Positions 1-10,200 of a stretch of DNA of 64,000 bases are shown in pieces. Source of the DNA: Verrucomicrobiota bacterium (GTDB lineage: Bacteria; Verrucomicrobiota; Verrucomicrobiia; Verrucomicrobiales; Akkermansiaceae); the NCBI GenBank assembly GCA_026397725.1, contig JAPLUI010000323.1, positions 1 through 64,000 on the forward strand. Reading direction: 5' to 3'. Made by a program: the position numbers and the translations under genes. The number at the start of each line of letters is the position of its first letter. The stretch's first letter is position 1. The notes beneath the pieces are model-generated. The model did not search any database. It saw nothing but the letters and a program-made list of their open reading frames with translations, and had not been told where the DNA came from.

Positions 1-333
1 CCCACTGCCTGTGCCGCCCGGTGTTTCGCTAGCCGCTGCGCGGCCCGGTGCTTCGCTGCCGCCCGCCCACCGCCCCAGCCGCAGCCTCCCTGTCTTCAAT
101 CAAAAATCAAAAATCATCAATCATAAATCTCTCCTCTTCCTTTTCCCCCAGCCCCTAGCCCCTAGCCCCTAGCCCCCCAAGTCTTGAGTCTTCTCCCACC
201 AACCTCTAACATCCAACCCGCCTCCGTTGATCCGTCCCGGATCATGATATGATAGAAACAAACAAACAAACACAGCAAACAAATGCAAACAAACAAACAC
301 AGTAAACAAATGCAAACAACCACTACCACAACT
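1..333. other. Intergenic region with low-complexity and 27-bp direct repeats
   Basis: No gene is seen here. Around 98-127 the sequence stutters (ATCAAAAATCAAAAATC), and at 149-175 CCCCTAG is repeated three times. Positions 260-286 and 287-313 are two copies of a 27-base A/C-rich unit (one C/T difference). Each copy carries an ATG (283 and 310) in frame with the next gene, so the apparent N-terminal extension of that gene is repeat-derived. Confidence 0.6.
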
Positions 334-1494
334 ATGAAAACCAACAGAACTGACTCCCAACCATCCCGGCTCTGGCCACGCAGCCTCGCCTCAATAACCT
401 CCACGTTCACCGGCGCAAGAATTTGCGCCGTTCTCACGCTTTTGCTCCTGGCATTTTCGGGCCCCACGGCCATGGCAGGAGTGGTTGATGTTACCCATCT
501 CGACAACGTGTTGGGCGGGTTGGCCGCCACCCCTGCCAATGTAGCAGTTAGCCCTACGGATGGCGCTTCATTGTCCCTTCTGACCGACAATCAGGCTAGT
601 GACAATAATGGCGATACGAACGGCTTCTTCTTTTCCTGGGGTGGTGCCAGCTTTCCAGAACTCCTTGCCATCACTGGTTTCAACGCCAGTCTCAACAAAG
701 TCCGCATCTACCTTGGGAATTTAGACGGCTCCAGGATTTTGGGAGACATTTCGATCAAGGCCTCCGCGACCCAGCAGACGTCGCTAACTGCCGGCGATTA
801 TGAGTTGAACCTGGGGACTTTCTATCAAGCCGGTCGCACGTATACGGATTACGCCGGCTCAGGCCGGGCATACTTTGATATGGAGGTCTCGGCGCCTGCG
901 GGAACGAAGAGCATCTTGCTTTCAATCTCGGCGAACGGTTCAGGTGGGAACGGCGGTCGAATCCACGAGATCCAGGCGTTAGGCAGCACCACTCCGCCAC
1001 CCTCCAACCCTTACGCCTCCTGGGTCGGCCCGTTCTTCGGCGGCAGCACCAATCAGGAGATCGTGGGACAAGCCGCGGATCCGGACGGCGACAACCAGAA
1101 CAACCTGATGGAGTTCGCCCTCGACGGCACGCCTAACAACGGCGCGCTCAATGGCAAGGTGTATTCGTATAGCGGGATACCAACCCAATTAGAGTATCCT
1201 CAGACTGGAACACCACAGAAGGTCTTGATCCTGACCATCGCGGTGCGTGATGGCACGGCGGATTTCACTTCAGCGACAGAGGCGAATGTGACGGACGGCA
1301 TCCGCTATACCGTCGAAGGCGGCACGACCCTGAACAGTTGGACTGGAGGGATCTACCCGTTCAAAGCTGCCTCCTATCCCGAACTGCCATCACTGGCAGG
1401 CACGGGCTATCATTACCAAAGCTTCGTCCTCACGGGCACCGAAGGGCTCCCCGACAAGGGCTTCATGCGGGTCAAGGTCGAACCGGCACCGTAA
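334..1494 (+). CDS. Secreted protein with F5/8-like N-terminal domain and Asp-rich tail
   Basis: A 386-residue secreted protein of unknown exact function. The start at 334 gives MKTNRTD, a long signal-peptide region and a hydrophobic stretch (LTLLLLAFSGPTAMA). The ATGs at 283 and 310 lie in repeats and are less likely. Residues ~50-230 form a discoidin/F5/8-like beta-sandwich that is clearly related to the N-terminus of the glycosidase at 4092 (shared VDVTH...NVLGGLAATPANVAV). From ~235 there is an Asp-rich segment (QAADPDGDNQNNLMEFAL) typical of thrombospondin-3-like repeats, followed by a beta-rich tail ending GFMRVKVE. The same type of tail ends the 11215 protein. It probably binds carbohydrate or the cell surface. 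No catalytic motif is visible. Confidence 0.75.
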   Translation: MKTNRTDSQPSRLWPRSLASITSTFTGARICAVLTLLLLAFSGPTAMAGVVDVTHLDNVLGGLAATPANVAVSPTDGASLSLLTDNQASDNNGDTNGFFFSWGGASFPELLAITGFNASLNKVRIYLGNLDGSRILGDISIKASATQQTSLTAGDYELNLGTFYQAGRTYTDYAGSGRAYFDMEVSAPAGTKSILLSISANGSGGNGGRIHEIQALGSTTPPPSNPYASWVGPFFGGSTNQEIVGQAADPDGDNQNNLMEFALDGTPNNGALNGKVYSYSGIPTQLEYPQTGTPQKVLILTIAVRDGTADFTSATEANVTDGIRYTVEGGTTLNSWTGGIYPFKAASYPELPSLAGTGYHYQSFVLTGTEGLPDKGFMRVKVEPAP

Positions 1495-1527
1495 GACTGA
1501 TAGATAAGCGATTTTCCGGAGGTCTCG

Positions 1528-1577
1528 GGTTTCCTCCGGATGAAAGCGGGGCCGCCGCTGATGGAACGGCGGCCCTC
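1528..1577 (+). repeat. 3' hairpin repeat, copy 1 (possible terminator)
   Basis: A perfect 9-bp stem, GGGCCGCCG (1549-1557) with CGGCGGCCC (1567-1575), lies just downstream of the first gene. The preceding ~20 bases (TTTCCTCCGGATGAAAGCGG) and the stem recur at 13868-13917 after the other gene with the same tail type. It lacks a long T-run, so it may act as a factor-dependent terminator or an RNA-stabilising hairpin. Confidence 0.6.
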
Positions 1578-1783
1578 ATTTCACCCGGTAGGGCGTGGCG
1601 GCCCGCCGCGCCGTGACGTTCCCTGCTGAGGGAACTTGGGTTTTTTGGATTTTGAATTTTGGATTGATGACTGGTTACTGATTACTGATTACTGATTACT
1701 GTCCTCTGTCCTCTGTCCTCTAACGAACAAGTCGGCGCGGCGCGGCCGCCACGCCCTACCCACCTCCCACTGACCACAATTCC
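1578..1783. other. Intergenic low-complexity region
   Basis: No gene is seen. At 1638-1722 the sequence stutters through short variant words (GGATTTTGAATTTTGGATT, then TGATTAC repeated, then TGTCCTC repeated). Similar word-like stutters occur at 3929-3957, 13786-13848 and 54300-54335. Confidence 0.5.
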
Positions 1784-1912
1784 CAATATCATGCTCAACC
1801 CATGAAAGATGAATCCACGCTTGGCAGTAGTTGGCAAGTCACAGACAAGGAATCCCCACAACCCGTTATGATATCCAACCAAGTTTGTTACAACACGATA
1901 ATGAAACACACA
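1784..1912 (+). repeat. Duplicated 5' leader, copy 1
   Basis: About 130 bases nearly identical to 3961-4090, with a short diverged third copy at 13948-14010. All three lie immediately upstream of secreted glycosidase genes. The repeat begins CAATATCATGCTCAACCC and contains a small open frame (MKDESTLGSSW...). In this copy that frame runs in phase into the fucosidase; in copy 2 it ends on the start codon of the next gene. It could be a promoter/leader module or simply duplicated sequence. Confidence 0.6.
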
Positions 1913-1984
1913 CTGATTACCCACGTGGCTTTGGTCACGCCCCGGTCCCCGCGGCTCGCCCAATTAGTCCCCAGTGGGGAGCCC

Positions 1985-3433
1985 ATGGTCCGCAGGATGC
2001 AGGGCCTCATGGCTGGCGCCTTGCTGCTTGCAGCGCCAGGCCTCCGGGCGGAGAACTTGTTCAAGCCGGATTTCCGCATCAACCCCGATGACTACACCGT
2101 GCTCACGGCCGCTGACGCGAAGCTGTCGCCCGGGCTGGCGCGGGGCGCCGACGACCATCGCAAGTTCCCCGTCGGCAACTGGACCACGAGCGAGCAGTTA
2201 CTCGCGTGGGACATCCAGGTGGCGGAGGCCGCCGACTACGCCGTCAACGTACTGGTGGAAAACACAGCGTCCGCTCCGGTCGGGCTTGAAGTCTCGTGCG
2301 GCGCCGGCGTCGTGAAAGTGGAAGCGAAGCCTGCGTCGTGGCGGCGGCTGCCGATGGAGGGCGTCCTGCCTCTGGGTGCAGGGGCCCAGCGCCTCACGCT
2401 GCGTGCCATTCCGGCGGCCGGGATGAAGGATTTTCGGCTCAATGTGTTGTCCATCGAACTGGTGCGGCCGGCAGTGCGGGAGAAGCTCCACCAAACGGCT
2501 CTGGCCCTGCGCCCGGACACCGGGTGGTTCATCCGGGCGCGCTACGGCATCATGGCGCATTGGACGAGCCAATCCATGCCGCGCCAGGGGGAACGCAAGC
2601 CATACGCCCAGGCAGCGCAGGATTTCGATGTGGAGACCGTGGCAAACCAATTGGCGGACACGGGGGCGGGTTTCTTCGTGCTGACCACCTCCCACGGCGA
2701 GCAGTATTTCCCCGGCCCGAACCAGGCACTGGACCGGATCCTGCCCGGGCGGAGCACCCGGCGGGACCTCGTGGGCGATCTGGCAGAGGCATTGAACAAG
2801 CGAGGCATGAAACTGATGCTCTATTACCACCTGGGCGCGGCGGATGCGGGCGAGAAGGAATGGTTGACCGCCAGCGGGTTCTGGGGGACCGACACGAGCG
2901 TCTTCTTTGAGAACTGGACCAGCCTGATTGGCGAGGCGGGCGAGCGCTATGGCGCGAAACTGGCCGGTTGGTGGTTTGATGACGGCGCCCTCAACTACTA
3001 CTATCGCAGCGCCCCGTGGGAGAAACTCGCCCGGGCCGCCAAACGCGGCAACCCGCAGCGGCTGATTGCCTTCAATTCGTGGCAAATGCCATCGGCCACC
3101 GAGTTCCAGGATTTCGACTGCGGCGAAGGCGTGGACAACCCCGCAGCCCACGGGTGGCTGACGAAGGGCGGGGACGGACGTTATGTGGACGGACCGAACC
3201 AGGGCCTGCAGGCCTCAGTCAACTTGACGGTGGACGGCGGCTGGCTCCACGGCGAAAGGGACAAGGAGATCGGCAAGCCGCGTTGGACGCCGGAGGAGCT
3301 GGCGAGCCTGCTCAGGTCTTTCGAGGAGCACAAAGCCGTTCCCATCTTCAACCTGGAAATCTATCAGGAAGGCGGTTTCTCGCCGGCCAGCATCGAGCTA
3401 TTCAAGCAGGCCCGCAGCCTCAGGAGACCGTAG
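1985..3433 (+). CDS. GH29-type alpha-L-fucosidase, secreted
   Basis: A predicted exported fucosidase of 482 residues that would remove alpha-L-fucose from glycans. The start at 1985 is preferred because GGGGAG lies just upstream and MVRRMQGLMAGALLLAAPGLRA is a good signal peptide; ATGs at 1901 and 1802 are in frame but lie in the duplicated leader. Residues ~25-165 are a beta-sandwich. The (beta/alpha)8 domain follows, with the GH29-type FxxxTSHGEQYFPG segment. WWFDDG at ~residue 330 would hold the nucleophile Asp (family form WFDG). A stretch near the end (WTPEELASLLRSFEEHKAVPIFNLE) also fits the family fold. The assignment is by motif only, and the family is divergent here. Confidence 0.75.
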   Translation: MVRRMQGLMAGALLLAAPGLRAENLFKPDFRINPDDYTVLTAADAKLSPGLARGADDHRKFPVGNWTTSEQLLAWDIQVAEAADYAVNVLVENTASAPVGLEVSCGAGVVKVEAKPASWRRLPMEGVLPLGAGAQRLTLRAIPAAGMKDFRLNVLSIELVRPAVREKLHQTALALRPDTGWFIRARYGIMAHWTSQSMPRQGERKPYAQAAQDFDVETVANQLADTGAGFFVLTTSHGEQYFPGPNQALDRILPGRSTRRDLVGDLAEALNKRGMKLMLYYHLGAADAGEKEWLTASGFWGTDTSVFFENWTSLIGEAGERYGAKLAGWWFDDGALNYYYRSAPWEKLARAAKRGNPQRLIAFNSWQMPSATEFQDFDCGEGVDNPAAHGWLTKGGDGRYVDGPNQGLQASVNLTVDGGWLHGERDKEIGKPRWTPEELASLLRSFEEHKAVPIFNLEIYQEGGFSPASIELFKQARSLRRP

Positions 3434-3542
3434 TCATCGACTTCGGGGTCCCGACCAACAAGCATTCGACGGAGGCTGTCCTTGGATTTTGATTTTTGGT
3501 TACGTTAGATTGCACGATCGCGGTAGGGACTCGTGTTATGAT

Positions 3543-3737
3543 CACAACAACAGCAGGAGACTCAAATAATCGAAAAACTGCTTGCGATGCTCGACCCGTC
3601 GGCTCGCGGTCGACGCGCGTCTGCCCGCACTGGCAACGACGACCACCCCGGGACGGCGGGACACCGCGCCCGTTAGACCAAACCACCCCGGCATGGGTCG
3701 GTTTCATGTAGGATCGTATCCTCCCCCGCAAATGATA
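3543..3737. repeat. Three-copy intergenic repeat, copy A
   Basis: Starts ACAACAACAGCAGGAGACTC and ends near CCCCCGCAAATGAT. It matches 10776-11118 (copy B) and 32717-33478 (copy C), each located at a boundary between gene groups. It contains a perfect hairpin AGGATCGTATCCT at 3710-3722. One frame reads ETQIIEKLLAMLDPSAR in all copies with substitutions, but it soon hits stops, so coding capacity is doubtful. Confidence 0.65.
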
Positions 3738-3960
3738 AGACAGGAAACACCCCGACCTCTGACCTCAGATCTCTTCAGGTGTTCAGGTGGCGCGCTAGCG
3801 CCGGGAGCGCACGCCAATGCGATGCAAATGAATAGCCCACACCAGGCCCATCCGACGGTCCTACGCATCCAGCTTTCACGGCGCATTTCCTGCGCTCTCG
3901 GCGAGAGCGCGCCACCTCGCGCCCTCTGGTATCTGGTATCTGGTGTCTGGTGTCTGGCCA
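3738..3960. other. Intergenic region
   Basis: No convincing gene. It contains a CCTCTGACCTCAGATCTC stutter near 3751-3775, and an inverted pair GGCGCGCTAGCGCC / GGCGAGAGCGCGCC flanking ~110 bases. Near the end is a TATCTGG/TGTCTGG stutter (3929-3957). The downstream leader repeat starts directly after it. Confidence 0.45.
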
Positions 3961-4090
3961 CAATATCATGCTCAACCCATGAAAGATGAATCCACGCTTG
4001 GCAGTAGTTGGCAAGTCACAGACAAGGAATCCCCACAACCCGTTATGAGATCCAACCAAGTTTGTTTCAACAAGATAAAGAAATACACAC
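3961..4090 (+). repeat. Duplicated 5' leader, copy 2
   Basis: Near-identical to 1784-1912. The last part (AAGTTTGTTTCAACAAGATA) also matches the 3' end of the GH78 gene at 32620-32645, where it encodes the terminal YKFVSTR, so the leader seems to carry sequence derived from a glycosidase 3' end. Confidence 0.6.
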
Positions 4091-4095
4091 CATGA
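3979..4095 (+). CDS. Possible 38-codon leader peptide overlapping the next start
   Basis: A small open frame starting MKDESTLGSSW and ending KKYTP, whose TGA stop (4093-4095) overlaps the ATG of the next gene as ATGA. That layout permits translational coupling. The frame is conserved in leader copy 1 but not in the diverged copy 3 (13956), where it stops after 11 codons, so conservation may only reflect recent duplication. No strong ribosome binding site is seen before it. Confidence 0.25.
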   Translation: MKDESTLGSSWQVTDKESPQPVMRSNQVCFNKIKKYTP

Positions 4096-7000
4096 AGACC
4101 AATTGTTACACCACCCTTGAACGCTCCGTCCTTGGCTTGCTGGCTTCCGCCAGTTTGGCTCTTGTCCCCTGTGCGATCTCGACCGGCGTGTTGGCTGTGC
4201 TAACAGTCGTTCCGGCAACGGCAGGAGCGGTTGATGTCACTCATCCTAACAACGTGTTGGGCGGGTTGGCCGCCACCCCCGCCAATGTAGCGGTGAATTC
4301 AATGTATGGGGGCCCGGTCAGCGCACTGACCGACAATCAGGCATTTGACGGCGCGCAGGACGGCCCTTTCACGTTTGCCGATGCCCCCGCCGAGGAGCTC
4401 CTGGCCATCACTGGTTTCAACGCCGGGTTCAACACGGTGCGCATCTACACGGCGCAAGACCCCAGCCGGCAATTGGGGGACATAACGCTCAAGGCCTCCG
4501 CAACGTCTAAGACATCGCTGCATGCCGCCGATTATGAGTTGAACCTGGGGACGTTTCCTGCCAATACCCGCACATATACGGATTACATCAATGGGGGGCG
4601 GGTTTACTATGACATGACCGTCAAGGCACCTGCGGGAACGAAGAGCCTGTTCCTTGCAACGAAGCAACAGGCAAACGGGGGGCGAATCTACGAGATCCAG
4701 GCGTTAGACCGCAAGCCCGATGAGGTCTCAAACGGGGCAAGCGCCGCGGCGGAAGTCATTCCGGTCCTGATAGGTCCGCCCGTCAGGCACGACAAGGATG
4801 GAAAACTGGTCACCATGGCCGACGCGAAGGGCAACCTCCTGCTGCGGCTGAACTATGACGGCCGCTGCATGCTCGACCAGGTCGTCGTGAGAGGACGGAA
4901 CGTGGTTGCGCCCGCGACCGGCGCGTATTCATCGCTGCGTATTGGCACGGCCGAGGCCACCACGCGCAAGCTGGAGGCATCTCCGCAGGTCGCGGTTTCC
5001 GAGAACACCGTGACGGTTTCGGGGATCCGCTTCGGCGCCGGTGACGTCCGCGTCGAGGAAACATGGACGTTTACGGTTCAGCCGGAACGCATCGTGTGGC
5101 GGATTGCACGGAAGTATCTCAGCGGTGGCACGCTTGATGACACCTCTTTCCCCGGCTTCGATTTCACCAACCGCGAGACCTGGACCGGTGCTCTGTTAGA
5201 TACGGGTGGCGTGGCTTGGTTCAAGCTCTTCGACACGCCGGTCGCCACCTATGGCGTCCACGCCTCGCAGGCGACGTTTTGGAACAAGGACACCGGTGCC
5301 AGTCTGCGGATCGTCCCCACGGCGGCCGCGGGACAGCAGACCGCGGTTAGATTCAGCCGCCAGCCAAGCGGTGTTCTATCCTTCAACTATCTCGTCACGG
5401 CCGATAGCTTGGTGCCAAAGCAAGGCCTCTACCGATTCCTGCGCGACAAGCAGGACGTCTGGGCCCCGTTCCGCGTTACACCCGGAGTGATGGTTCAGGA
5501 GATGGCGCTTTATGGATTGGACTATCAGCAAAGCTACGACCGCGGGGAACTCAAGGGCATCGGCGGAGCGGCCGTGCGGGAGATATGCAACACCATCGCC
5601 CGGCTGGGAGTGATCGACAGGAACATCATCGGCAGCAACGGCTGGTATAGCGGATACGCCGTGTTGCAGGAGGGTTGGCTGGCAAAACTCGGATTGGCGA
5701 TTGATGATCCGGCATACTTTCAGGCATACGGCGAGGCTCTTGATTACCAGCGCGAACACGCCATCGCTCCGGACGGGCGCATCAAATCGCGCTGGGCCTA
5801 CGGACCGTGGGACGCGATGCCCGGCACCTACGATCCGTTAGGCTTTTATGAGGCCCAGTGGGGGTATTTCCTCGACTCCCAGCCCGACTGGGTGATCAAC
5901 GTCGCGGAACAATTTGATTTCACCGGCGACCGGCCGTGGGTTTTGCGGCAAAAAGCCGCTTGCGAGCAGGCCCTTGATTTCATGCTCCGCCGCGATTCCA
6001 ACCACAACGGACTAGTGGAAATCATGACTAACAGCCACGAGGAGAAACGGGGCGGCGACTGGTTGGACATCATCTGGGCGTCCTTCGAACCGGCCACGAT
6101 CAATGCCCAAATGTATGAGGCGCTGGTCTTGTGGGCGGACGTGGAGGAGGAGTTGGGAGACCCTGCCCGCGCTGCCGCATACAGGAAACACGCGGCCACG
6201 CTCAAGGCAGCCTATAACCTGCCGACGGCCGAAGGAGGCTTCTGGAACCCCGAAAAAAAATGGTATGTGCATTGGCGCGACCGGGATGGTTCGATCCACG
6301 GCGACAATCTGGTCCTGCCCGTCAATTTCATGGCCATCGGCTATGGCCTGTGCGACGATCCGGTTAGGCGCGATGCGATCCTGCGTCAAGTCGAAGAACA
6401 AATGCAGAAGGAGAAGCTGTTTTTCTGGCCTGCGTGCATCTATTCCTATCGGCAGGAAGAGGGCCATGATGGCAACTGGCCGTTTCCCAAATATGAGAAC
6501 GGCGATATCTTCCTGGCGTGGGGCGAATTGGGCACGCGGGCCTATGCGGCCTACGACCCGCGTATCGCGGTGCGCTGCGTGAAAAACGTGCTGGACCAGT
6601 ATGCCAAGGATGGCCTGGCCTTCCAAAGATACTCGCGAAGCTCGCAGACAGGCGTCGGCGATGACATCCTGTCAAACATGGCCAACCCGATTGTCGGTCT
6701 TTACCGCAACATCTACGGCATCCAGCCCAAGTGGAACCGGCTCTATCTGGAACCTCACATGACCAAGGAGTTGGATGGCACCCGGCTGAAGTACTGGCTG
6801 CGCGGGCAATGGTACACTCTTGAACCGGGCACGGATGTCCATCGGATCGCCGTCGACGGCTTCGCTGTTAGCGACAGCCATCCGCTGGCCGTGGCGGTAA
6901 AGGGTGATACTCTGGATTATTTCCGCGGCATGCGGAAGACACCATCGATGACCGTGATCCGCTCGGCCACGGTGCCGCTGGAATTGCGCATCGAGGTCTG

Positions 7001-7223
7001 GCCGGATACCGGCAACGGTGCCCGCAAATGGACCGAGACCTGTGGCAATGGAGCGGCAAGCACGCGGCATGTGGTGTGTGATCTTGTGCCCAACACCAAT
7101 TACAAGCTCTCCCGTAACGGCGCGGCGGCGCAGACCCTCAAGAGTGACGCCGCGGGCAGCGTCACGTTCGAGGTCGGCCCGGGCACTTCAAAACCCCAGG
7201 TTCTTGAAATCACTGGCATGTAG
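4092..7223 (+). CDS. Secreted six-hairpin glycoside hydrolase with F5/8-like domain
   Basis: A 1043-residue exported protein. The start at 4092 gives a signal peptide (MKTNCYTTLERSVLGLLASA...). Residues ~45-200 repeat the N-terminal domain of the protein at 334. A beta-sandwich (~220-470) precedes an (alpha/alpha)6 barrel (~480-900) with motifs such as GSNGWYSGYAVLQEGW, RIKSRWAYGPWDAMPG, HEEKRGGDWLDIIW and FLAWGELGTRAYAAYDP. The last domain (ELDGTRLKYWLRGQWYTLE) resembles the C-terminal sandwich of clan GH-L/GH-M type enzymes. I cannot fix the family: GH63-, GH78- or GH116-like architectures are all possible. Acid pairs in the barrel (the EE in SHEEKRGG and the GE in AWGELG) are candidate catalytic residues. 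It is probably an exo-acting glycosidase in the same degradation pathway as its neighbours. Confidence 0.65.
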   Translation: MKTNCYTTLERSVLGLLASASLALVPCAISTGVLAVLTVVPATAGAVDVTHPNNVLGGLAATPANVAVNSMYGGPVSALTDNQAFDGAQDGPFTFADAPAEELLAITGFNAGFNTVRIYTAQDPSRQLGDITLKASATSKTSLHAADYELNLGTFPANTRTYTDYINGGRVYYDMTVKAPAGTKSLFLATKQQANGGRIYEIQALDRKPDEVSNGASAAAEVIPVLIGPPVRHDKDGKLVTMADAKGNLLLRLNYDGRCMLDQVVVRGRNVVAPATGAYSSLRIGTAEATTRKLEASPQVAVSENTVTVSGIRFGAGDVRVEETWTFTVQPERIVWRIARKYLSGGTLDDTSFPGFDFTNRETWTGALLDTGGVAWFKLFDTPVATYGVHASQATFWNKDTGASLRIVPTAAAGQQTAVRFSRQPSGVLSFNYLVTADSLVPKQGLYRFLRDKQDVWAPFRVTPGVMVQEMALYGLDYQQSYDRGELKGIGGAAVREICNTIARLGVIDRNIIGSNGWYSGYAVLQEGWLAKLGLAIDDPAYFQAYGEALDYQREHAIAPDGRIKSRWAYGPWDAMPGTYDPLGFYEAQWGYFLDSQPDWVINVAEQFDFTGDRPWVLRQKAACEQALDFMLRRDSNHNGLVEIMTNSHEEKRGGDWLDIIWASFEPATINAQMYEALVLWADVEEELGDPARAAAYRKHAATLKAAYNLPTAEGGFWNPEKKWYVHWRDRDGSIHGDNLVLPVNFMAIGYGLCDDPVRRDAILRQVEEQMQKEKLFFWPACIYSYRQEEGHDGNWPFPKYENGDIFLAWGELGTRAYAAYDPRIAVRCVKNVLDQYAKDGLAFQRYSRSSQTGVGDDILSNMANPIVGLYRNIYGIQPKWNRLYLEPHMTKELDGTRLKYWLRGQWYTLEPGTDVHRIAVDGFAVSDSHPLAVAVKGDTLDYFRGMRKTPSMTVIRSATVPLELRIEVWPDTGNGARKWTETCGNGAASTRHVVCDLVPNTNYKLSRNGAAAQTLKSDAAGSVTFEVGPGTSKPQVLEITGM

Positions 7224-7286
7224 CAGAAATATTGGAAGCAATTGGCTGCAACCAGCCCATATGATGAACTAACGAACTTACATATA

Positions 7287-10200
7287 ATGAAATCCATCGT
7301 CCGCTTATTCTATCTATCCGCCGTTCTTTCGGCTGGCGCAGGCCAGGCGCAGGCCGCGACCGTCAATGACCCGCGCTGCGAGTATCTCAAGGATCCGTTG
7401 GGCATCGACTTGGAAAAGCCCCGTCTGAGCTGGGTGATGGAAGATGAAGGTCAGGGGTCGGAGAACAGAGATCAGAGGTCAGAAGTCAGAGGCCAGAAAC
7501 AGAATGCCTATCAGGTATTGGTGGCATCCACGCCGGCGTTGCTTGGCGCCGACACGGGCGACCTGTGGGACAGCGGCAAGGTCGTGTCCGACCAGTCGAT
7601 CCACATCGAGTACGCCGGGAAACCGCTGGAGTCGCAGATGCATGGTTACTGGAAGGTCCGCGTGTGGGACAAGGAGGGCAAGCCGTCCGCCTGGAGCCCG
7701 CCGGCCCGGTGGTCGATGGGCCTGCTGAAACCGGAGGACTGGAAAGCAACCTGGATCGGCCGGGACGTTCCGGATGAACCGGAGTTGGCCTTGCTCAGCG
7801 GCGCTCGCTGGATCTGGCTGGAAGGAGCCGCAGCGACCAGTGCTCCGGCCGAGCCGCGCTATTTTCGCCGGACCTTCACGCTTCCTGCCGGGTATCATAT
7901 CAAGAAAGCCATCTGCTACATGACGGCGGACGACGGATTCAGTCTGCGGGTCAATGGGCGTGAAACAGGAAAGAGCGAGGGGCATCCGAATGTCCAAGTG
8001 ATGGATGTGACAGGCGACCTGCATCCCGGCGCGAATGTTTTAGCTGTCGCGGCCTATAACAAGCCCGGTCCGCCAACAAACCCGGCGGGGCTGATTGGCC
8101 GGCTTTGCGTCGAGTTCGAGCAGGGTGAAGCGCTGGTGATCGCAACCGACCAAGAGTGGCGAGCCTCGGTCGAAGGGCCGGGCGGTTGGGAGAAGCCCGG
8201 GTTTGATGACTCCCGCTGGGCCGCGGCCGCGAATCTCGGTCCTTATGGCATGGCACCGTGGGGCAACATTGGGAATGCCGGGCAGAACCCCGAGCACCGC
8301 CGCCTCGCCGGGCGCATGCTCCGCCGCGAGTTCGCGGTTGATAGGAAAGTCACGCGCGCAACGGCATATATCTGTGGGTTGGGGTTTTCCGAGTTATATC
8401 TCAATGGCCGGAAGGTGGACAATCGTGTCATGGACCCGACCCACTCCCGATATGACAAACGTGCCATGTACGTGACCTTCGATGTGACGGATTACCTGCG
8501 GAGCGGGCGGAATGCGGTGGGCGTCATTCTGGGCAACGGCCGGTTTTTCGCGCCGCGGGTGAATGTTCCGGCGCCGACCCCGACGTTCGGCTTTCCGAAG
8601 CTCTTGTTCCAGATGCGCCTTGAATATGCCGACGGGAGTTCGCAACTCGTCGTCAGCGACGAAAACTGGAAGGTGACGAACCATGGGCCGATCCGCTCTA
8701 ACAACGAGTTCGATGGCGAGGAATATGATGCCCGCATGGAGCAACCCGGCTGGGACAAGGATGGGTTCGACGATTCCAAGTGGCAGCCCGTGCAACTGGT
8801 CACCGCGCCGGGTGGATCACTCATCGCCCAAATGCTGGAACCGATGCGCGTGATCGAGACACTCAAGCCAGTAGCGATTGCCAATCCCAAACCGGGCATC
8901 CATGTGGCCGACTTCGGGCAGAATCTTTATGGAATGGTTAGAGTCAGGGTGAAAGGACCGAAGGGCACGCGGGTCGTGATCCGCACCACCTTTGACCGGC
9001 ATCCGGACGGGATGGTGGATATGGGACCCAACCGCAGCGCCCTTTCCACGGACATCTATACCCTCAAAGGCGAAGGCGTGGAAACGTGGGCTCCGCGTTT
9101 CCGCGGGCAGGGGACGCGATTTGCGGAAATCTCAGGGTGGCCTGGCGTGCCGACCACTGACGATCTGGAACTGCAGGTCGTTCATAGCGACCTGGAGAAG
9201 GTCGGCGATTTCTCCTGCTCGAACGAACTGGTTAACAAAATCTACGCCAACACGCTGCGCACCGTGCGGATGCAGGAACGCGGTGTCCCGATGGATCCGG
9301 ACCGCGACGAACGCCAGGCCTGGCTGAGTGTGTCCGAGAAGACTTCGGAAACCGAGGGTTACATGTTGAATGTGGCGGCTTTCTATAATAGCTTTCTGGG
9401 CGAGTGCCGCATCGACCAACGGGAGGACGGGTGCATGTCGGATGCGGGTTCTTACTGGCCCTGGTCGCAATCCGGAGACCCCGTTTGGCCGGCTGTGGTC
9501 ACCTCAACGCCTTGGTCCTGCTATCTCATGTATGGCGATCGGCGTATCGTCGCCGATAACTATGCCATGATGAAACGCTGGGTGGAATTCCTGGAGAAGC
9601 GGCTCGATCCGGACTTCATCTATCGGAAAGGGTGCTTTGGCGACTGGGTGGACGCCTACAGCATGGACGCGAAGACCTCAGATCAGGGGGGCACTTCCCG
9701 CGAGTTGGTCTGGACAGCCTACGTTTACTATAACTGCCGGCTCGTAGCACAAATCGCCGACCTCCTGAGGCAGCCCGGGGATGCGGCTCATTTCCGCGCC
9801 ACGGCGGAGAAGGTCGGGGCGGCGTTTCACAAAACGTTCTTCGACCCGCAGAGCGGTACCTATGCGAGCAAAACGCAGACCTCATATATTCTGCCGTTGG
9901 CGTTCGGGTTGGTGCCGCCCGGGCAGCGTCAGGCCGTGGTTAACAACCTCGTCAAGGATATCCTCGTCGAACACACAGGCCACCTGAGCGTGGGCTGTGT
10001 GGGAATCAAGTGGCTGATGCAGACTCTAACAGACATCGGGCGGCCGGACGTCGCCTATACCATCCTCAGCCAGACCACGCGACCGGGTTGGGGCTATATG
10101 GTTGGCAAGGACGGCACATCCATCTGGGAACGCTGGGACCGTGACACCCGCGACCCCGGCATGAATGGTCAAAGCCAGACAATTCTAGCTGGATATCTGG

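Noticed and set aside
2198..3151. A 317-codon antisense frame opposite the fucosidase
   Set aside because: No homology recognised; high Arg/His/Pro content typical of antisense frames in GC-rich genes.
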